Assembly (NCBI RefSeq): GCF_028446585.1 | Contig: NZ_JAPFQL010000001.1 | Location: 62,001 to 126,000 of the forward strand | From: Intrasporangium calvum | GTDB taxonomy: Bacteria; Actinomycetota; Actinomycetes; Actinomycetales; Dermatophilaceae | Direction: 5' to 3' | Length of the DNA stretch: 64,000 bases | Shown: positions 18,172-25,986 of the stretch, piece by piece | How the letters are laid out: the number at the start of each line of letters is the position of its first letter | Position numbering within the stretch: the first letter of the stretch is position 1 | Made by a program: the position numbers and the translations under genes | Notes under the pieces: model-generated | What the model saw: only the letters and a program-made list of their open reading frames with translations | Databases searched by the model: none | What the model was told of the DNA's origin: nothing

Positions 18172-18218
18172 AAGATGAGCAAACCGCTCATCTTTCACGT
18201 AGCGAGAGATGAGCGGTT
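18172..18218 (-). promoter_or_regulatory. Three-arm inverted repeat upstream of nrfH
   Basis: AAGATGAGC (18172-18180), GCTCATCTT (18186-18194) and AGATGAGCGGTT (18207-18218) can form two mutually exclusive stems that share the middle arm: 9 bases with a 5-base loop, or 12 bases (18182-18193 with 18207-18218) with a 13-base loop. It lies after the regulator stop and 118 bases upstream of the nrfH start. It could be the regulator terminator, an operator with three half-sites, or an RNA switch. Confidence 0.7.
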
Positions 18219-18239
18219 CGGGTCGGGCGTGCTCCCGCC

Positions 18240-18914
18240 TCAGCCCGGGCTGACGGCCGCAGCCGGCGCCGCGGCGTGAGCGTCCACGAGCGCCACGATG
18301 AGCCGGTCCACTCCGTCGTTGGCCCGGGCCAGCAGACGGGTCGCCCGGGGCGTGTCCAGGCCGGCGAGGCAGGCTCGCGCGGCGAGGTCATCCACGAGGG
18401 CCCCACGGACGCGGTGGAAGGTCTCCAGCGTCTCGCCGAGGTCCCCGTGGTGGCGCGCCGCGATCCGGCCCTGCATGGCCGCTGCCTCGATCGCCGGCCG
18501 GATCGCGGACTCGCACTCGTGGTCGTTGCGGCCGTCGACGTAGCCCAGCAGCCCCTGCACCATCGAGCGCCCCGCAAGGCCGAGGATCTGCCGTTCCTCC
18601 GGAGTGGCCCGTGGGACCCAGGAGAGGCTGCCGCACACGGGCGCGAGCTGCTCGTGCAGCGCCCAGGCGGCACGGTCGACCGACTCCCCCAGCGCCGAGA
18701 CGGACGAGTCGAGGCCCGCTGCGCGCCCGAGGAGCTGGCGGATGGTCGACTCGGCGTAGCGGCGATGCCCTCCTGGCGTCGTGAAGGCCCGGACCTTGCC
18801 GGCCGCGCTCCACCGGCGCAGCGTGGCCGGCGAGACCCCGAGCATGTCGCTCGCCTCCTGCACGCCGAGCCACACCTCGGCGTCCTCGACCGCATGGTGT
18901 CGTGGAGTGCTCAT
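18240..18914 (-). CDS. MerR/BldC-type regulator with helical C-terminal sensor domain
   Basis: 224 residues. Residues about 14-60 (WLGVQEASDMLGVSPATLRRWSAAGKVRAFTTPGGHRRY) are a winged helix-turn-helix of the MerR/excisionase type. The rest is predicted helical; the part RIAARHHGDLGETLETFHRVRGALVDDLAARA resembles the RsbRD_N domain. No Cys cluster is present, so it does not look like an iron-sulphur or metal sensor. It starts 2 bases after the decaheme gene stop and precedes nrfHA, so it is co-transcribed with cytochrome genes and probably regulates them. Confidence 0.82.
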   Translation of the reverse strand: MSTPRHHAVEDAEVWLGVQEASDMLGVSPATLRRWSAAGKVRAFTTPGGHRRYAESTIRQLLGRAAGLDSSVSALGESVDRAAWALHEQLAPVCGSLSWVPRATPEERQILGLAGRSMVQGLLGYVDGRNDHECESAIRPAIEAAAMQGRIAARHHGDLGETLETFHRVRGALVDDLAARACLAGLDTPRATRLLARANDGVDRLIVALVDAHAAAPAAAVSPG

Positions 18915-18916
18915 GG

Positions 18917-20593
18917 CTACCCGCTTCCCTTGCTCAGCTTGGCGTTGGTCTGCACGAGGACGGGGTCCTTGTGGCACTGCGAGCAGTACGCCGGCTGGTG
19001 GCACACCGCACACGCGTTCTTGTTGCCTGCGTCGACCACCGACTGGGCGTGGTTGTAGAGCATCCCGTAGTGGTCCACCTTGACGGCACCGCTGTCGTGA
19101 CAGTCCTCGCAGTAGGTCGTCTCATGGCAGGAGCCGCAGGTCTCGGCAGCCGGCTTGACGCCTCCGGCCACGTTCCGGTGGCTGAAGACGAAGAGCGGGT
19201 CGACGTGGTCCGCCGGCTTCTTGCCGATCGGCACGCTCGCCGGGGTCGTCGTGCCCTGCGGGAAGGTGTGGCAGGTGTTGCAGGTCGACGGGATCGTCTC
19301 CTTGGTGATCTGTCCCTCGACGACCTTGTAGTGGGCGCCGTCGTGGCACCGGAAGCACCCCGGCGAGCTCTGGTGGCCGAGGTTGTCCGCATAGGTGCCG
19401 CCGCGAGTGTTCATCTCCGAGGTGACGACGAGCCCGTAGATGCCGGCGATGGCCCGGCTTGCCGCCGCGATCTCGTCGGCCTTCTCCTTGGCCACGGCCG
19501 GATAGTCCTTGGCGTAGAACTCACCCAGCCTCGCGATCGCCGCCTGGCCATCCGCGTCCGTGTCGTACTTGCGGTTGAGCAGGGCCACGGCGTTGCGCTT
19601 GATGTAGGGCAGGGACGGGCTGATCGCGCCGGCCGCCATGGCCTGGTCGACCGACTTGTCCACGGACGGGATGTCGTGGCCGACGCGGTTGTGGCACGCG
19701 AGGCAGTCCATGGCCCGGGTCGACCCGGCTGCCTTGAGCCGCGCGATGTCCGCATCCACGTTGGAGGACTGGCGAACCGCGGCCTCCGAGATGTACTGGA
19801 CGAGCGTGCCGGTCTTGCTGTCTCGGAACTCGACCGTGTCGATCGTCTGCTGGTGCTCGTCCGTGGAGGTGTAGGTCACCTCCTGGAGCACGTGCCAGTG
19901 CATCGACACCTCCTCCGTGGTGCCGGCCTTCGCGGGCCGGATCAGCACGGCCAGGTCGTTGCGGGTGTTCTTCTCGTTGCTGGAGAAGCTGGCCCGGGTG
20001 ATCAGCTTGGTCGGCTGCCCGTCCTTGGCGATCTGGGAGAGGGGGTGGCACTGCTCGCAGGTCTGCTTCGTCGTCGGCAGGGCGTCGTGCTCGATGGCCG
20101 GGATCGGCGTCGGATACGTGTTGGTGACGAGGGCGTAGAGCTCCCTCGTGCCGGCCAGCTTGGCCTTGACGAACCCCAGCACCCCGGGCTCGACGTGGCA
20201 CTCACCGCAAGCCACGTCCTGGTGCACACCGGACTCGTAGGCCTTCTTCTGCGGATCCATGGTGTGGCAGGTCGTGCAGAAGCTCGCACCCTCGGAGTAG
20301 TGCACGACCTCGACCCCGCCCATGGTGCCGAGGGCCCCGATGACGAGGACCCCTCCGACCAGCGCGAGCACGCCGAGGGGAGTCTTCGGGACGGGCACGA
20401 GGCGGAGGAGCCGCCGCCGCCACCGACCCCAGAAGCCCAGACGGGGTGGTGAACCGGCCTCGGCCGAGGCCGCGTCAGCGGCCCCGGCGGGGGACATCGT
20501 CTGGTTCGGGGGCGTTCCCTGGGCGGCGGGGCCGTCCGGGTCCGCCGAGCGCGGGGGGTCGCCCCGCTGCGGGCCGTCGGAGGTTCCGGTCAT
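18917..20593 (-). CDS. Membrane-anchored decaheme cytochrome c with NapC-like N-terminus
   Basis: 558 residues. A Pro/Gly-rich cytoplasmic leader (1-50) and basic segment precede one membrane helix (about 71-93). Ten CxxCH sites follow: CTTCH (106-110), CGECH (129-133), CEQCH (179-183), CLACH, CFRCH, CNTCH, then the pairs CGSCH/CEDCH and CAVCH/CSQCH near the C-terminus. The first two haems with FCTTCHTM and SGVHQDVACGECHVEPG resemble NapC/NirT quinol dehydrogenases, so quinol oxidation is plausible. No known decaheme family (MtrA, OmcA) is matched. Overlaps the TlpA gene stop side by 4 bases and abuts the regulator gene. Probable electron hub of the island. Confidence 0.85.
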   Translation of the reverse strand: MTGTSDGPQRGDPPRSADPDGPAAQGTPPNQTMSPAGAADAASAEAGSPPRLGFWGRWRRRLLRLVPVPKTPLGVLALVGGVLVIGALGTMGGVEVVHYSEGASFCTTCHTMDPQKKAYESGVHQDVACGECHVEPGVLGFVKAKLAGTRELYALVTNTYPTPIPAIEHDALPTTKQTCEQCHPLSQIAKDGQPTKLITRASFSSNEKNTRNDLAVLIRPAKAGTTEEVSMHWHVLQEVTYTSTDEHQQTIDTVEFRDSKTGTLVQYISEAAVRQSSNVDADIARLKAAGSTRAMDCLACHNRVGHDIPSVDKSVDQAMAAGAISPSLPYIKRNAVALLNRKYDTDADGQAAIARLGEFYAKDYPAVAKEKADEIAAASRAIAGIYGLVVTSEMNTRGGTYADNLGHQSSPGCFRCHDGAHYKVVEGQITKETIPSTCNTCHTFPQGTTTPASVPIGKKPADHVDPLFVFSHRNVAGGVKPAAETCGSCHETTYCEDCHDSGAVKVDHYGMLYNHAQSVVDAGNKNACAVCHQPAYCSQCHKDPVLVQTNAKLSKGSG

Positions 20594-21441
20594 GGCGTCA
20601 CGAGTCCCTTCATCGACGCCTCGATGCTCGTCTCGGAGACGCTGCCCTGCCAGATCTGCTTGAGCACGCCGTCCTTGTCGATGAAGAAGTGCGCCGGGAT
20701 GGCGGACACCCGGTAGGCATCCGCGACGGCCGACTCCGGGTCAGCCGCCACCGGGAAGGTGATGTTGACCCGCTCGACGTACTCACGCACGGTCGGCGTG
20801 TCCTCGGTGATGTTGATGCCGAGGATCTCCAGGCCCTGCGGGCCGTACTTCTGATAGGCCGCCTCGATGTCCGGGACCTCGGCCTGGCACGGGGCGCACC
20901 AGCTCGCGCCGAAGACGACCCAGACGGCCTTGCCCTTGTACTGGCTGAGCGAGACCTGCTTGCCGTCGATCGTCGTGACCGTGAAGTCCTGGGCCGGCGA
21001 GCCCACCTTCGGCGGCGGCACCGTCGACTTGCCCGGGATGCTGACCGCGGTGGCGCCGTTGGGCAGCGTCTCACCGCCGGGGCTCCGGCCGTCGACGAGC
21101 CACATCCCGGCGGCGACGAGCCCGGCGGTGACGAGGAGGACGACGAGGGTGCCGTAGCGGCTCGACCGGATCCGCTCACGAAGGTCACGCCGTCCACCGG
21201 AAGCCGGCCCAGCGGCATCCGGCTTCGTCTCCGGCTCGGCGAGGCCGTCGACAGCGCCCGACGAGGGCACGGGACGGGAAGCCGGCGTGGCCACCACACT
21301 CGACGCCGGTTCCCCGTCCGCGCGGTCCTCCTCCCCGTTCAGCTCGGCCTCGAGCAGATCCTCCACGTCGAAGTCGTCGTCGAGGATCGGGTCCTCGAGG
21401 GCTTCCGTGAGGGACGCGTCCCGGGGAGAACGGTCGGACAT
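20590..21441 (-). CDS. resA: TlpA/ResA-like membrane thioredoxin
   Basis: Reduces cysteines of apocytochrome c before haem attachment. 283 residues: a long acidic cytoplasmic region (1-90), one membrane helix (about 95-115), then a thioredoxin domain with GSPAQDFTVTTIDGKQVSLSQYKG and active site WCAPC. The cis-Pro is in SAIPAHFFIDKDG. The cytoplasmic linker (KPDAAGPASGG) is encoded by a copy of the dispersed hairpin element (21201-21225). It precedes the decaheme gene with a 4-base overlap. Confidence 0.9.
   Translation of the reverse strand: MSDRSPRDASLTEALEDPILDDDFDVEDLLEAELNGEEDRADGEPASSVVATPASRPVPSSGAVDGLAEPETKPDAAGPASGGRRDLRERIRSSRYGTLVVLLVTAGLVAAGMWLVDGRSPGGETLPNGATAVSIPGKSTVPPPKVGSPAQDFTVTTIDGKQVSLSQYKGKAVWVVFGASWCAPCQAEVPDIEAAYQKYGPQGLEILGINITEDTPTVREYVERVNITFPVAADPESAVADAYRVSAIPAHFFIDKDGVLKQIWQGSVSETSIEASMKGLVTP
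21201..21225. repeat. Dispersed hairpin element inside the TlpA gene (variant core)
   Basis: AAGCCGG (21201-21207) pairs with CCGGCTT (21219-21225); on the minus strand the loop reads ATGCCGCTGGG, the core with GGATGCCGCT in place of GTATGCCGCT. It is in frame in a linker, where three to eight extra residues would be tolerated. Confidence 0.6.
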
Positions 21442-21491
21442 CTCGATCGCTTCCTTTCAGTGTTCGCTGGCTGCCGGGCCGGTGCTGCGGA

Positions 21492-22430
21492 TCAGGAGTA
21501 GCTGTGCAGGCCGCCGAAGAAGGCGTTGCCGACGAAGGTGAGCACGACGCTGGCGAAGCCGAGGACGAGCAGCCAGGAGGCGCGCTTGCCGGTCCAGCCA
21601 CGGGCCACGCGGGCGTGCAGGTAGCCGCCGTAGATGAGCCATGTGACGAGGGAGGCGGTCTCCTTCGGGTCCCAGCTCCAGTAGGTGCCCCAGGCGATCT
21701 CGGCCCAGATGGCTCCGAGGACGAGGACCATGGTGTCGAGCGGGAAGCCGATGACGACGGCGCGGTAGCCGAGCCGGTCGAGGACCTCCGGCTTGGGGAT
21801 GAGGTGGCGCCACTTCTGCGGGGTCCACAGGTCGAGGGCAGCTGCGGCGAAGCTCACCGCGAAGGCACCGTAGGCGAAGATCGCGACGATGATGTGCAGC
21901 GTGAGGAGCAGGCTGTTCTGCAGCGCCGGGACGAGCGGGTCGACCTGGGTGGGCTGGGTGCCGGCGTAGGCGAGGGCGATCACGGTGAGCGGCATGACGA
22001 ACAGTGCCAGCGTCCGCGCCCGGTACTTCCACTCGAAGTAGGCGTAGGACACGAGGATCCCCCAGGCCATCGACGTCGCGAACTCGTACTGGGAGACGAA
22101 GGGGCCGTTGCCGGTGACCGCCATCCGCAGGCCGAGGCACACCGTGAGGAAGGCGATCGCGAGCCAGGTCAGCCGGGTCGCGAATCGGGCGAGGGTCGCC
22201 GCGGACATCGACGAGTAGCGCGGGGCCTCCGGTGCGTCGGGGACCGCAATGTCTGCGAGGTCGTCGTCGAGGAGGTCGTCGCTGGCGTCACCGACGCGCA
22301 CCCGTTGGCGCTGTGGTGCCTGCTGCTTGAGGGCGCGGTGGCCGGCCGACATCGCCCAGAAGTAGGCGATGGTGGCCAGGACTGACGTGATGAGCGCTGC
22401 GACGAACGCGAACTGTGAGTAGGTGAGCAT
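21492..22430 (-). CDS. ccsA: Cytochrome c biogenesis protein CcsA/CcsB (System II haem handling)
   Basis: Works with ResB to carry haem across the membrane and attach it to CxxCH sites. 312 residues, about eight membrane helices. The haem-binding WWD-type segment appears as WGTYWSWDPKETASLVTWLIYGGYLHAR. A soluble acidic stretch (about 40-75) separates the first helix from the rest. It follows resB by 27 bases. The gene is called ccsA or ccsB in different genomes. Confidence 0.92.
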   Translation of the reverse strand: MLTYSQFAFVAALITSVLATIAYFWAMSAGHRALKQQAPQRQRVRVGDASDDLLDDDLADIAVPDAPEAPRYSSMSAATLARFATRLTWLAIAFLTVCLGLRMAVTGNGPFVSQYEFATSMAWGILVSYAYFEWKYRARTLALFVMPLTVIALAYAGTQPTQVDPLVPALQNSLLLTLHIIVAIFAYGAFAVSFAAAALDLWTPQKWRHLIPKPEVLDRLGYRAVVIGFPLDTMVLVLGAIWAEIAWGTYWSWDPKETASLVTWLIYGGYLHARVARGWTGKRASWLLVLGFASVVLTFVGNAFFGGLHSYS

Positions 22431-22457
22431 CTCCGTGGCTCCTTGTGGTGTGCCGAC

Positions 22458-24008
22458 TCAGCTGTCGGACGTCTTGATGGAGGAGACGATGTTCTTGAAC
22501 ACCGGCTCGAAGGCGGGGTCCCGCTTGAGTGGCGCGCCGATCATGACGCGGCTGGTGCCGTCACCGTTGGACCGCACGCGGGCCCAGATGCGGCGGTGGG
22601 GCAGGAAGAAGACGAGGTAGCTGCCGATGATGAGCAGCGCCGAGCCCACCCAGACGATCCAGGAGCCCTTGTCCTGCTTGATGGTCAGGCCGGTGTAGGG
22701 ACGGTTGCGCTCGAAGGTGTAGGTCAGGCCGTCGACGTCGATCGAGTCGCCCTGGTCGATGACGGGCCAGCCGAGGGGGTTCTCGACGCCGTCCTTGTGC
22801 ACCTCGAACTGCGCCGTCCCGGCCGGCAGCTCCTTGAGGACCTGGCCGGACGCGGCCTGGATGACGTAGACGCTGATGCCCTTCTCGGGGATCTCGAACT
22901 GGCCGATGCTCTGCTGGCCGTCGTTCGACTGCCACTTGAGCGGCACCATCTCGCGGAAGAGCTCCTTGCCGTTCTCGCTGACCTTGACGTCGACGCCGAT
23001 GCCGAAGAACGCCTGGTGGAACCACACACCTTCGTAGATGAGGGGCGTGTTGACCCGGACCTCCTGACGGGCCACCTGCCGGCCGTCCTTGGTCAGGACG
23101 AGGTCGGACACGTAGTCCTTCGGCTGCCCGTTCTCGTAGTAGGTGTCGGTGAAGGAGAGCGCCTTTGCGGTCAGGCCGGTGTTGTGGCCTACCGGGACGT
23201 CGACCCCGACCGGGGCGATGAAGTCGGTGTCCTTGAAGCCCGTCGTGGCCGAGACGACGAAGCCGAGCATGATGACGATGATGCTGAGGTGGGCCACCAC
23301 CGTGCCGAAGGGACCCCAGCGGAACCGGTCGCCGTAGACGTCCGCGCCGGTCTTGGCCGTGCCGTCCAGGACCCGGAAGTGCTTGCCGCGCAGCGCATCC
23401 CGCACCTGTTGGGCGGCGCTGTCCACGTCGCCAGGGAGGTCGATCGTCGCGCGGAGCGGGGCGTGGGTGAAGAACACCTCGCGCATCGACGTCCGCGGGT
23501 GGGTGGCGACGCGCCACAGCTTGGGTGCCCGGTTGATCGAGCAGGCCAGGATGCTCATGCTCAGCACGACGAACAGGCCCTGGAAGTACCACGTCGAGTA
23601 CACGTGGAAGAGGCCGAGCCGGTCGAGGATCCCGACCCAGCCGCCGTAGCGCTCGGACGGTGTGCCGGCCAGCCACTGCGCGTAGGCCTGCTCGTCGGCA
23701 CGTGCCTCCGGAGTCGCCTGAATCAGCAGCGTGCCGGCGAGGGTCAGCAGGCCGAGCAGCAGGATGATCCAGAGTCCCGTGCGCATCGAGATGAGGAAGA
23801 GCCAGACCCGCTTGAGTGGGTGCTGGTTGCGGTGGTGCGGGTGGCCCTTGTCGGGCTGGTGGAGGCCGTCGAGGACGTCGACGCCGTGCTCGACGTGGGC
23901 GAGGTCGTCCAGACCGTCGACGCTGTCGACATGGCCAGGCACGTGGGCCGTGACGCGTGTCGCGACCCGCGATCTCGCCTCCTGGCGGTTCCTGACGCTG
24001 GTGCTCAT
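22458..24008 (-). CDS. resB: Cytochrome c biogenesis protein ResB
   Basis: Partner of CcsA in System II maturation. 516 residues from MSTSVRNRQEARS. After a cytoplasmic leader (1-65) there are helices near 75-95, 140-160 and 235-255, a large external domain and a last helix near residue 465. Typical sequences include SMRTGLWIILLLGLLTLAGT, SILACSINRAPKLW and VSATTGFKDTDF. The leader is unusually rich in His and Asp (for example GHPHHRNQH near residue 60). ATG at 24006-24008 with AGAGG upstream sets the start; a longer upstream reading has atypical composition. Confidence 0.92.
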   Translation of the reverse strand: MSTSVRNRQEARSRVATRVTAHVPGHVDSVDGLDDLAHVEHGVDVLDGLHQPDKGHPHHRNQHPLKRVWLFLISMRTGLWIILLLGLLTLAGTLLIQATPEARADEQAYAQWLAGTPSERYGGWVGILDRLGLFHVYSTWYFQGLFVVLSMSILACSINRAPKLWRVATHPRTSMREVFFTHAPLRATIDLPGDVDSAAQQVRDALRGKHFRVLDGTAKTGADVYGDRFRWGPFGTVVAHLSIIVIMLGFVVSATTGFKDTDFIAPVGVDVPVGHNTGLTAKALSFTDTYYENGQPKDYVSDLVLTKDGRQVARQEVRVNTPLIYEGVWFHQAFFGIGVDVKVSENGKELFREMVPLKWQSNDGQQSIGQFEIPEKGISVYVIQAASGQVLKELPAGTAQFEVHKDGVENPLGWPVIDQGDSIDVDGLTYTFERNRPYTGLTIKQDKGSWIVWVGSALLIIGSYLVFFLPHRRIWARVRSNGDGTSRVMIGAPLKRDPAFEPVFKNIVSSIKTSDS

Positions 24009-24061
24009 CTCGGTGCCTCTTTCAGCTGGCGGTTGTGGTGGTGGTGGGTGGGCCAGACGGC

Positions 24062-24799
24062 TCAGATGGTGAAGCCGGGCACGTACTGGGACAGGCGGAC
24101 GAAGAGGTTGGTCATCATCAGGAAGCCGACGATGACGAGCATCGAGCCGGTGACCATGGAGACGGCCGCCTCGTGGCGGACGAACCAGTTGAGCCGGCTG
24201 CCCAGGGCGCTGACCCCGAGCGCGACGAAGATGAACGGCAGACCGAGCCCGACGGCATACGCGACGAGGAGGACGGCCCCCTCGCCGACGCTCGAGCGGA
24301 GCGAGGCGAGGCCGATGATGCCGCTGAGGATCGGGCCGACGCAGGGCGTCCAGCCGGCGGCGAAGACGACGCCGAAGAGGACCGATCGCCCGACGTGCGG
24401 CTTCTGTTGCTCGACGGTCCCGTCCGGCCGGCGGCGCAGCAGGCTGCCCATGGACAGCCCGCTCTGCCGCGTGAGGAACGGCAGGGAGATGAGGCCGGCG
24501 ACGTGCAGGCCCATGAGGATCAGGATCACTCCCCCGGCCTTGCGGAGGATGTCGACCTGGTCGCGCAGCAGGTAGCCGACGAGCCCGATCGAGGCCCACA
24601 GGGCGACGAAGACGACGGTGAAGCCGAGGACGAAGGCCAGAGCCTGGTGGAGCGTGGTGCGCCGGTTGGGGCGCACCTCGCTCCCGGTGCCGCCGACGAT
24701 GTAGCTGACGTAGGCGGGCACCATCGGCAGGCAGCAGGGCGAGGCGAAGGAGACGATGCCTGCGAGGAACGCCACCGCGAGAGTGATGTTGCCGGTCAT
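24062..24799 (-). CDS. ccdA: Cytochrome c biogenesis thiol transporter CcdA
   Basis: Carries reducing equivalents across the membrane to TlpA/ResA. 245 residues, six membrane helices. The two conserved Cys-containing helices are FASPCCLPMVPAYVSYIVG (near residue 20) and FAAGWTPCVGPILSGIIG (near residue 150). Full length. It lies between the TPR gene and resB, completing a System II set in one direction. Confidence 0.94.
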   Translation of the reverse strand: MTGNITLAVAFLAGIVSFASPCCLPMVPAYVSYIVGGTGSEVRPNRRTTLHQALAFVLGFTVVFVALWASIGLVGYLLRDQVDILRKAGGVILILMGLHVAGLISLPFLTRQSGLSMGSLLRRRPDGTVEQQKPHVGRSVLFGVVFAAGWTPCVGPILSGIIGLASLRSSVGEGAVLLVAYAVGLGLPFIFVALGVSALGSRLNWFVRHEAAVSMVTGSMLVIVGFLMMTNLFVRLSQYVPGFTI

Positions 24800-24847
24800 G
24801 TCGCTGTGCTCCCGTGCTCCGCGTCGATCCGCTGGCTGACTGGGTGG

Positions 24848-25726
24848 TTACTTGGTGGTCGTCGGCGTGGCGGCCGGAGTGGTGGCCGGAGCGGTGACGG
24901 CTCCGACCTGCGACTGCACGGTCTTGGCGAGCTCGCTGTTCGGGTCGATCTCGACGACCTTGGCCCACTCGGCCCGCATCAGGTCCATCCGCCCGGTGGT
25001 CATGTAGAGGAAGCCGAGGTCGTAGCGCAGCTCGGCGTTGTCCGGGTGGGCGGCGATGCCGTCCTTCCAGGTCTTCTCGGCCGTGGCGTTGTCACCGGAG
25101 TTGTAGGCCGCCGCGCCGAGGCTGATCAGGGCCTGGGCGTTCTTCGGGTCGACGTCGAGGACCTTCTGCGAGAAGGCCTTCGCGTTCGCCCAGTCGTTGG
25201 CCCCAAAGTAGAGATCGGCGATGGCCTGGAGGGAGGCGACGTCCTTGGGGTTGGCCTCGACCTTCTTGGTCAGCTCGGCGAGCCGGGCCGGGTCGACGGC
25301 TGCCGCCGTCTGGCTCTGGCTGGTGTCCTGCGCGGCGGTCATCTCGGGCACGTCCGGCTTGCCCATCCAGTAGACCCCGAGGACGACGCCGATGGTGACG
25401 AGGACGGCGATGACACCGACAAGAATCCGGTTGGTCCGGTTGGGGTCGGTCGTCTCGGCGGCGGCCGGCGTGGCGGGCCGCGCGAGCGCCTTGAGGTCCG
25501 ACTCCGGTCCGGTGAGGAGGGCGAACACGCGGTCGACCTCCTGCTGCCGGCGGTCGGCCCACCCACGGATGTCGTCGGGTGCCCCTTCGAGGTACTCGAC
25601 GATCTGCTCGTGGGTGCTCTCGACCGCCTGGTCGTCGGCCGAGCCGTCGAGGCCGAGCCGGGCCAGGAGGTCGGACTTGACGCGCGTGGTGCTCGTCGTG
25701 GTGGTGGCGCCCTTGGCTCGGGACAT
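24848..25726 (-). CDS. TPR protein of cytochrome c maturation (CcmI/NrfG-like)
   Basis: 292 residues. A helical cytoplasmic part (1-90), one membrane helix (about 102-120), then an external tetratricopeptide region (about 150-270) with repeats such as NAQALISLGAAAYNSGDNATAEKTW. Such proteins hold apocytochromes for haem ligation. Start ATG 25724-25726 is preceded by AGGAGTG. First gene of the maturation operon; the upstream region carries paired sites shared with the promoter region near 32010. A specific name is not justified. Confidence 0.8.
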   Translation of the reverse strand: MSRAKGATTTTSTTRVKSDLLARLGLDGSADDQAVESTHEQIVEYLEGAPDDIRGWADRRQQEVDRVFALLTGPESDLKALARPATPAAAETTDPNRTNRILVGVIAVLVTIGVVLGVYWMGKPDVPEMTAAQDTSQSQTAAAVDPARLAELTKKVEANPKDVASLQAIADLYFGANDWANAKAFSQKVLDVDPKNAQALISLGAAAYNSGDNATAEKTWKDGIAAHPDNAELRYDLGFLYMTTGRMDLMRAEWAKVVEIDPNSELAKTVQSQVGAVTAPATTPAATPTTTK

Positions 25727-25807
25727 GGGTTTCACTCCTGCGTCAGGTGGCATTCGTTGGGTGGTGAAGCTTGGTGAATCCAGTGTGCTTTTGAGCGATT
25801 TGCTGAA

Positions 25808-25875
25808 CTATCCGCCGCAAGGCACATGTCAGGTAGAGATCCGGTCCAGGCGCCCGTGCGGGGCACATGTGCCCC
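25808..25875 (-). promoter_or_regulatory. Candidate operator region of the cytochrome maturation operon
   Basis: CTATCCGCCGCA (25808-25819) and GGTAGAGATCCG (25832-25843) are separated by 12 bases. The same two blocks occur at 32009-32033, one base apart, upstream of the other TPR gene. A perfect 16-base palindrome, GGGGCACATGTGCCCC, lies at 25860-25875. Together these suggest a shared regulatory site. The promoter itself is not resolved. Confidence 0.55.
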
Positions 25876-25904
25876 TCGTGGAGGCCATGGAAAAAGCGGA
25901 TTCC

Positions 25905-25914
25905 GTATGCCGCT
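25905..25914. repeat. Dispersed GTATGCCGCT element, copy 7
   Basis: Exact core in the 260-base gap between the octaheme gene and the maturation operon; flanks form only a weak AAGC/GCTT stem. Confidence 0.55.
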
Positions 25915-25986
25915 GAGTCGGCTTCGCGCTCCCACCGCGGTGGGCGGTGGGCGCGGCTGAGGGGCGTGGTCATGAGGTGCCGGACG

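Noticed and set aside
24240-24262. GGCATACG in ccdA as a further element copy
   Set aside because: Only a few bases of the core match and the codons fit a conserved membrane helix.
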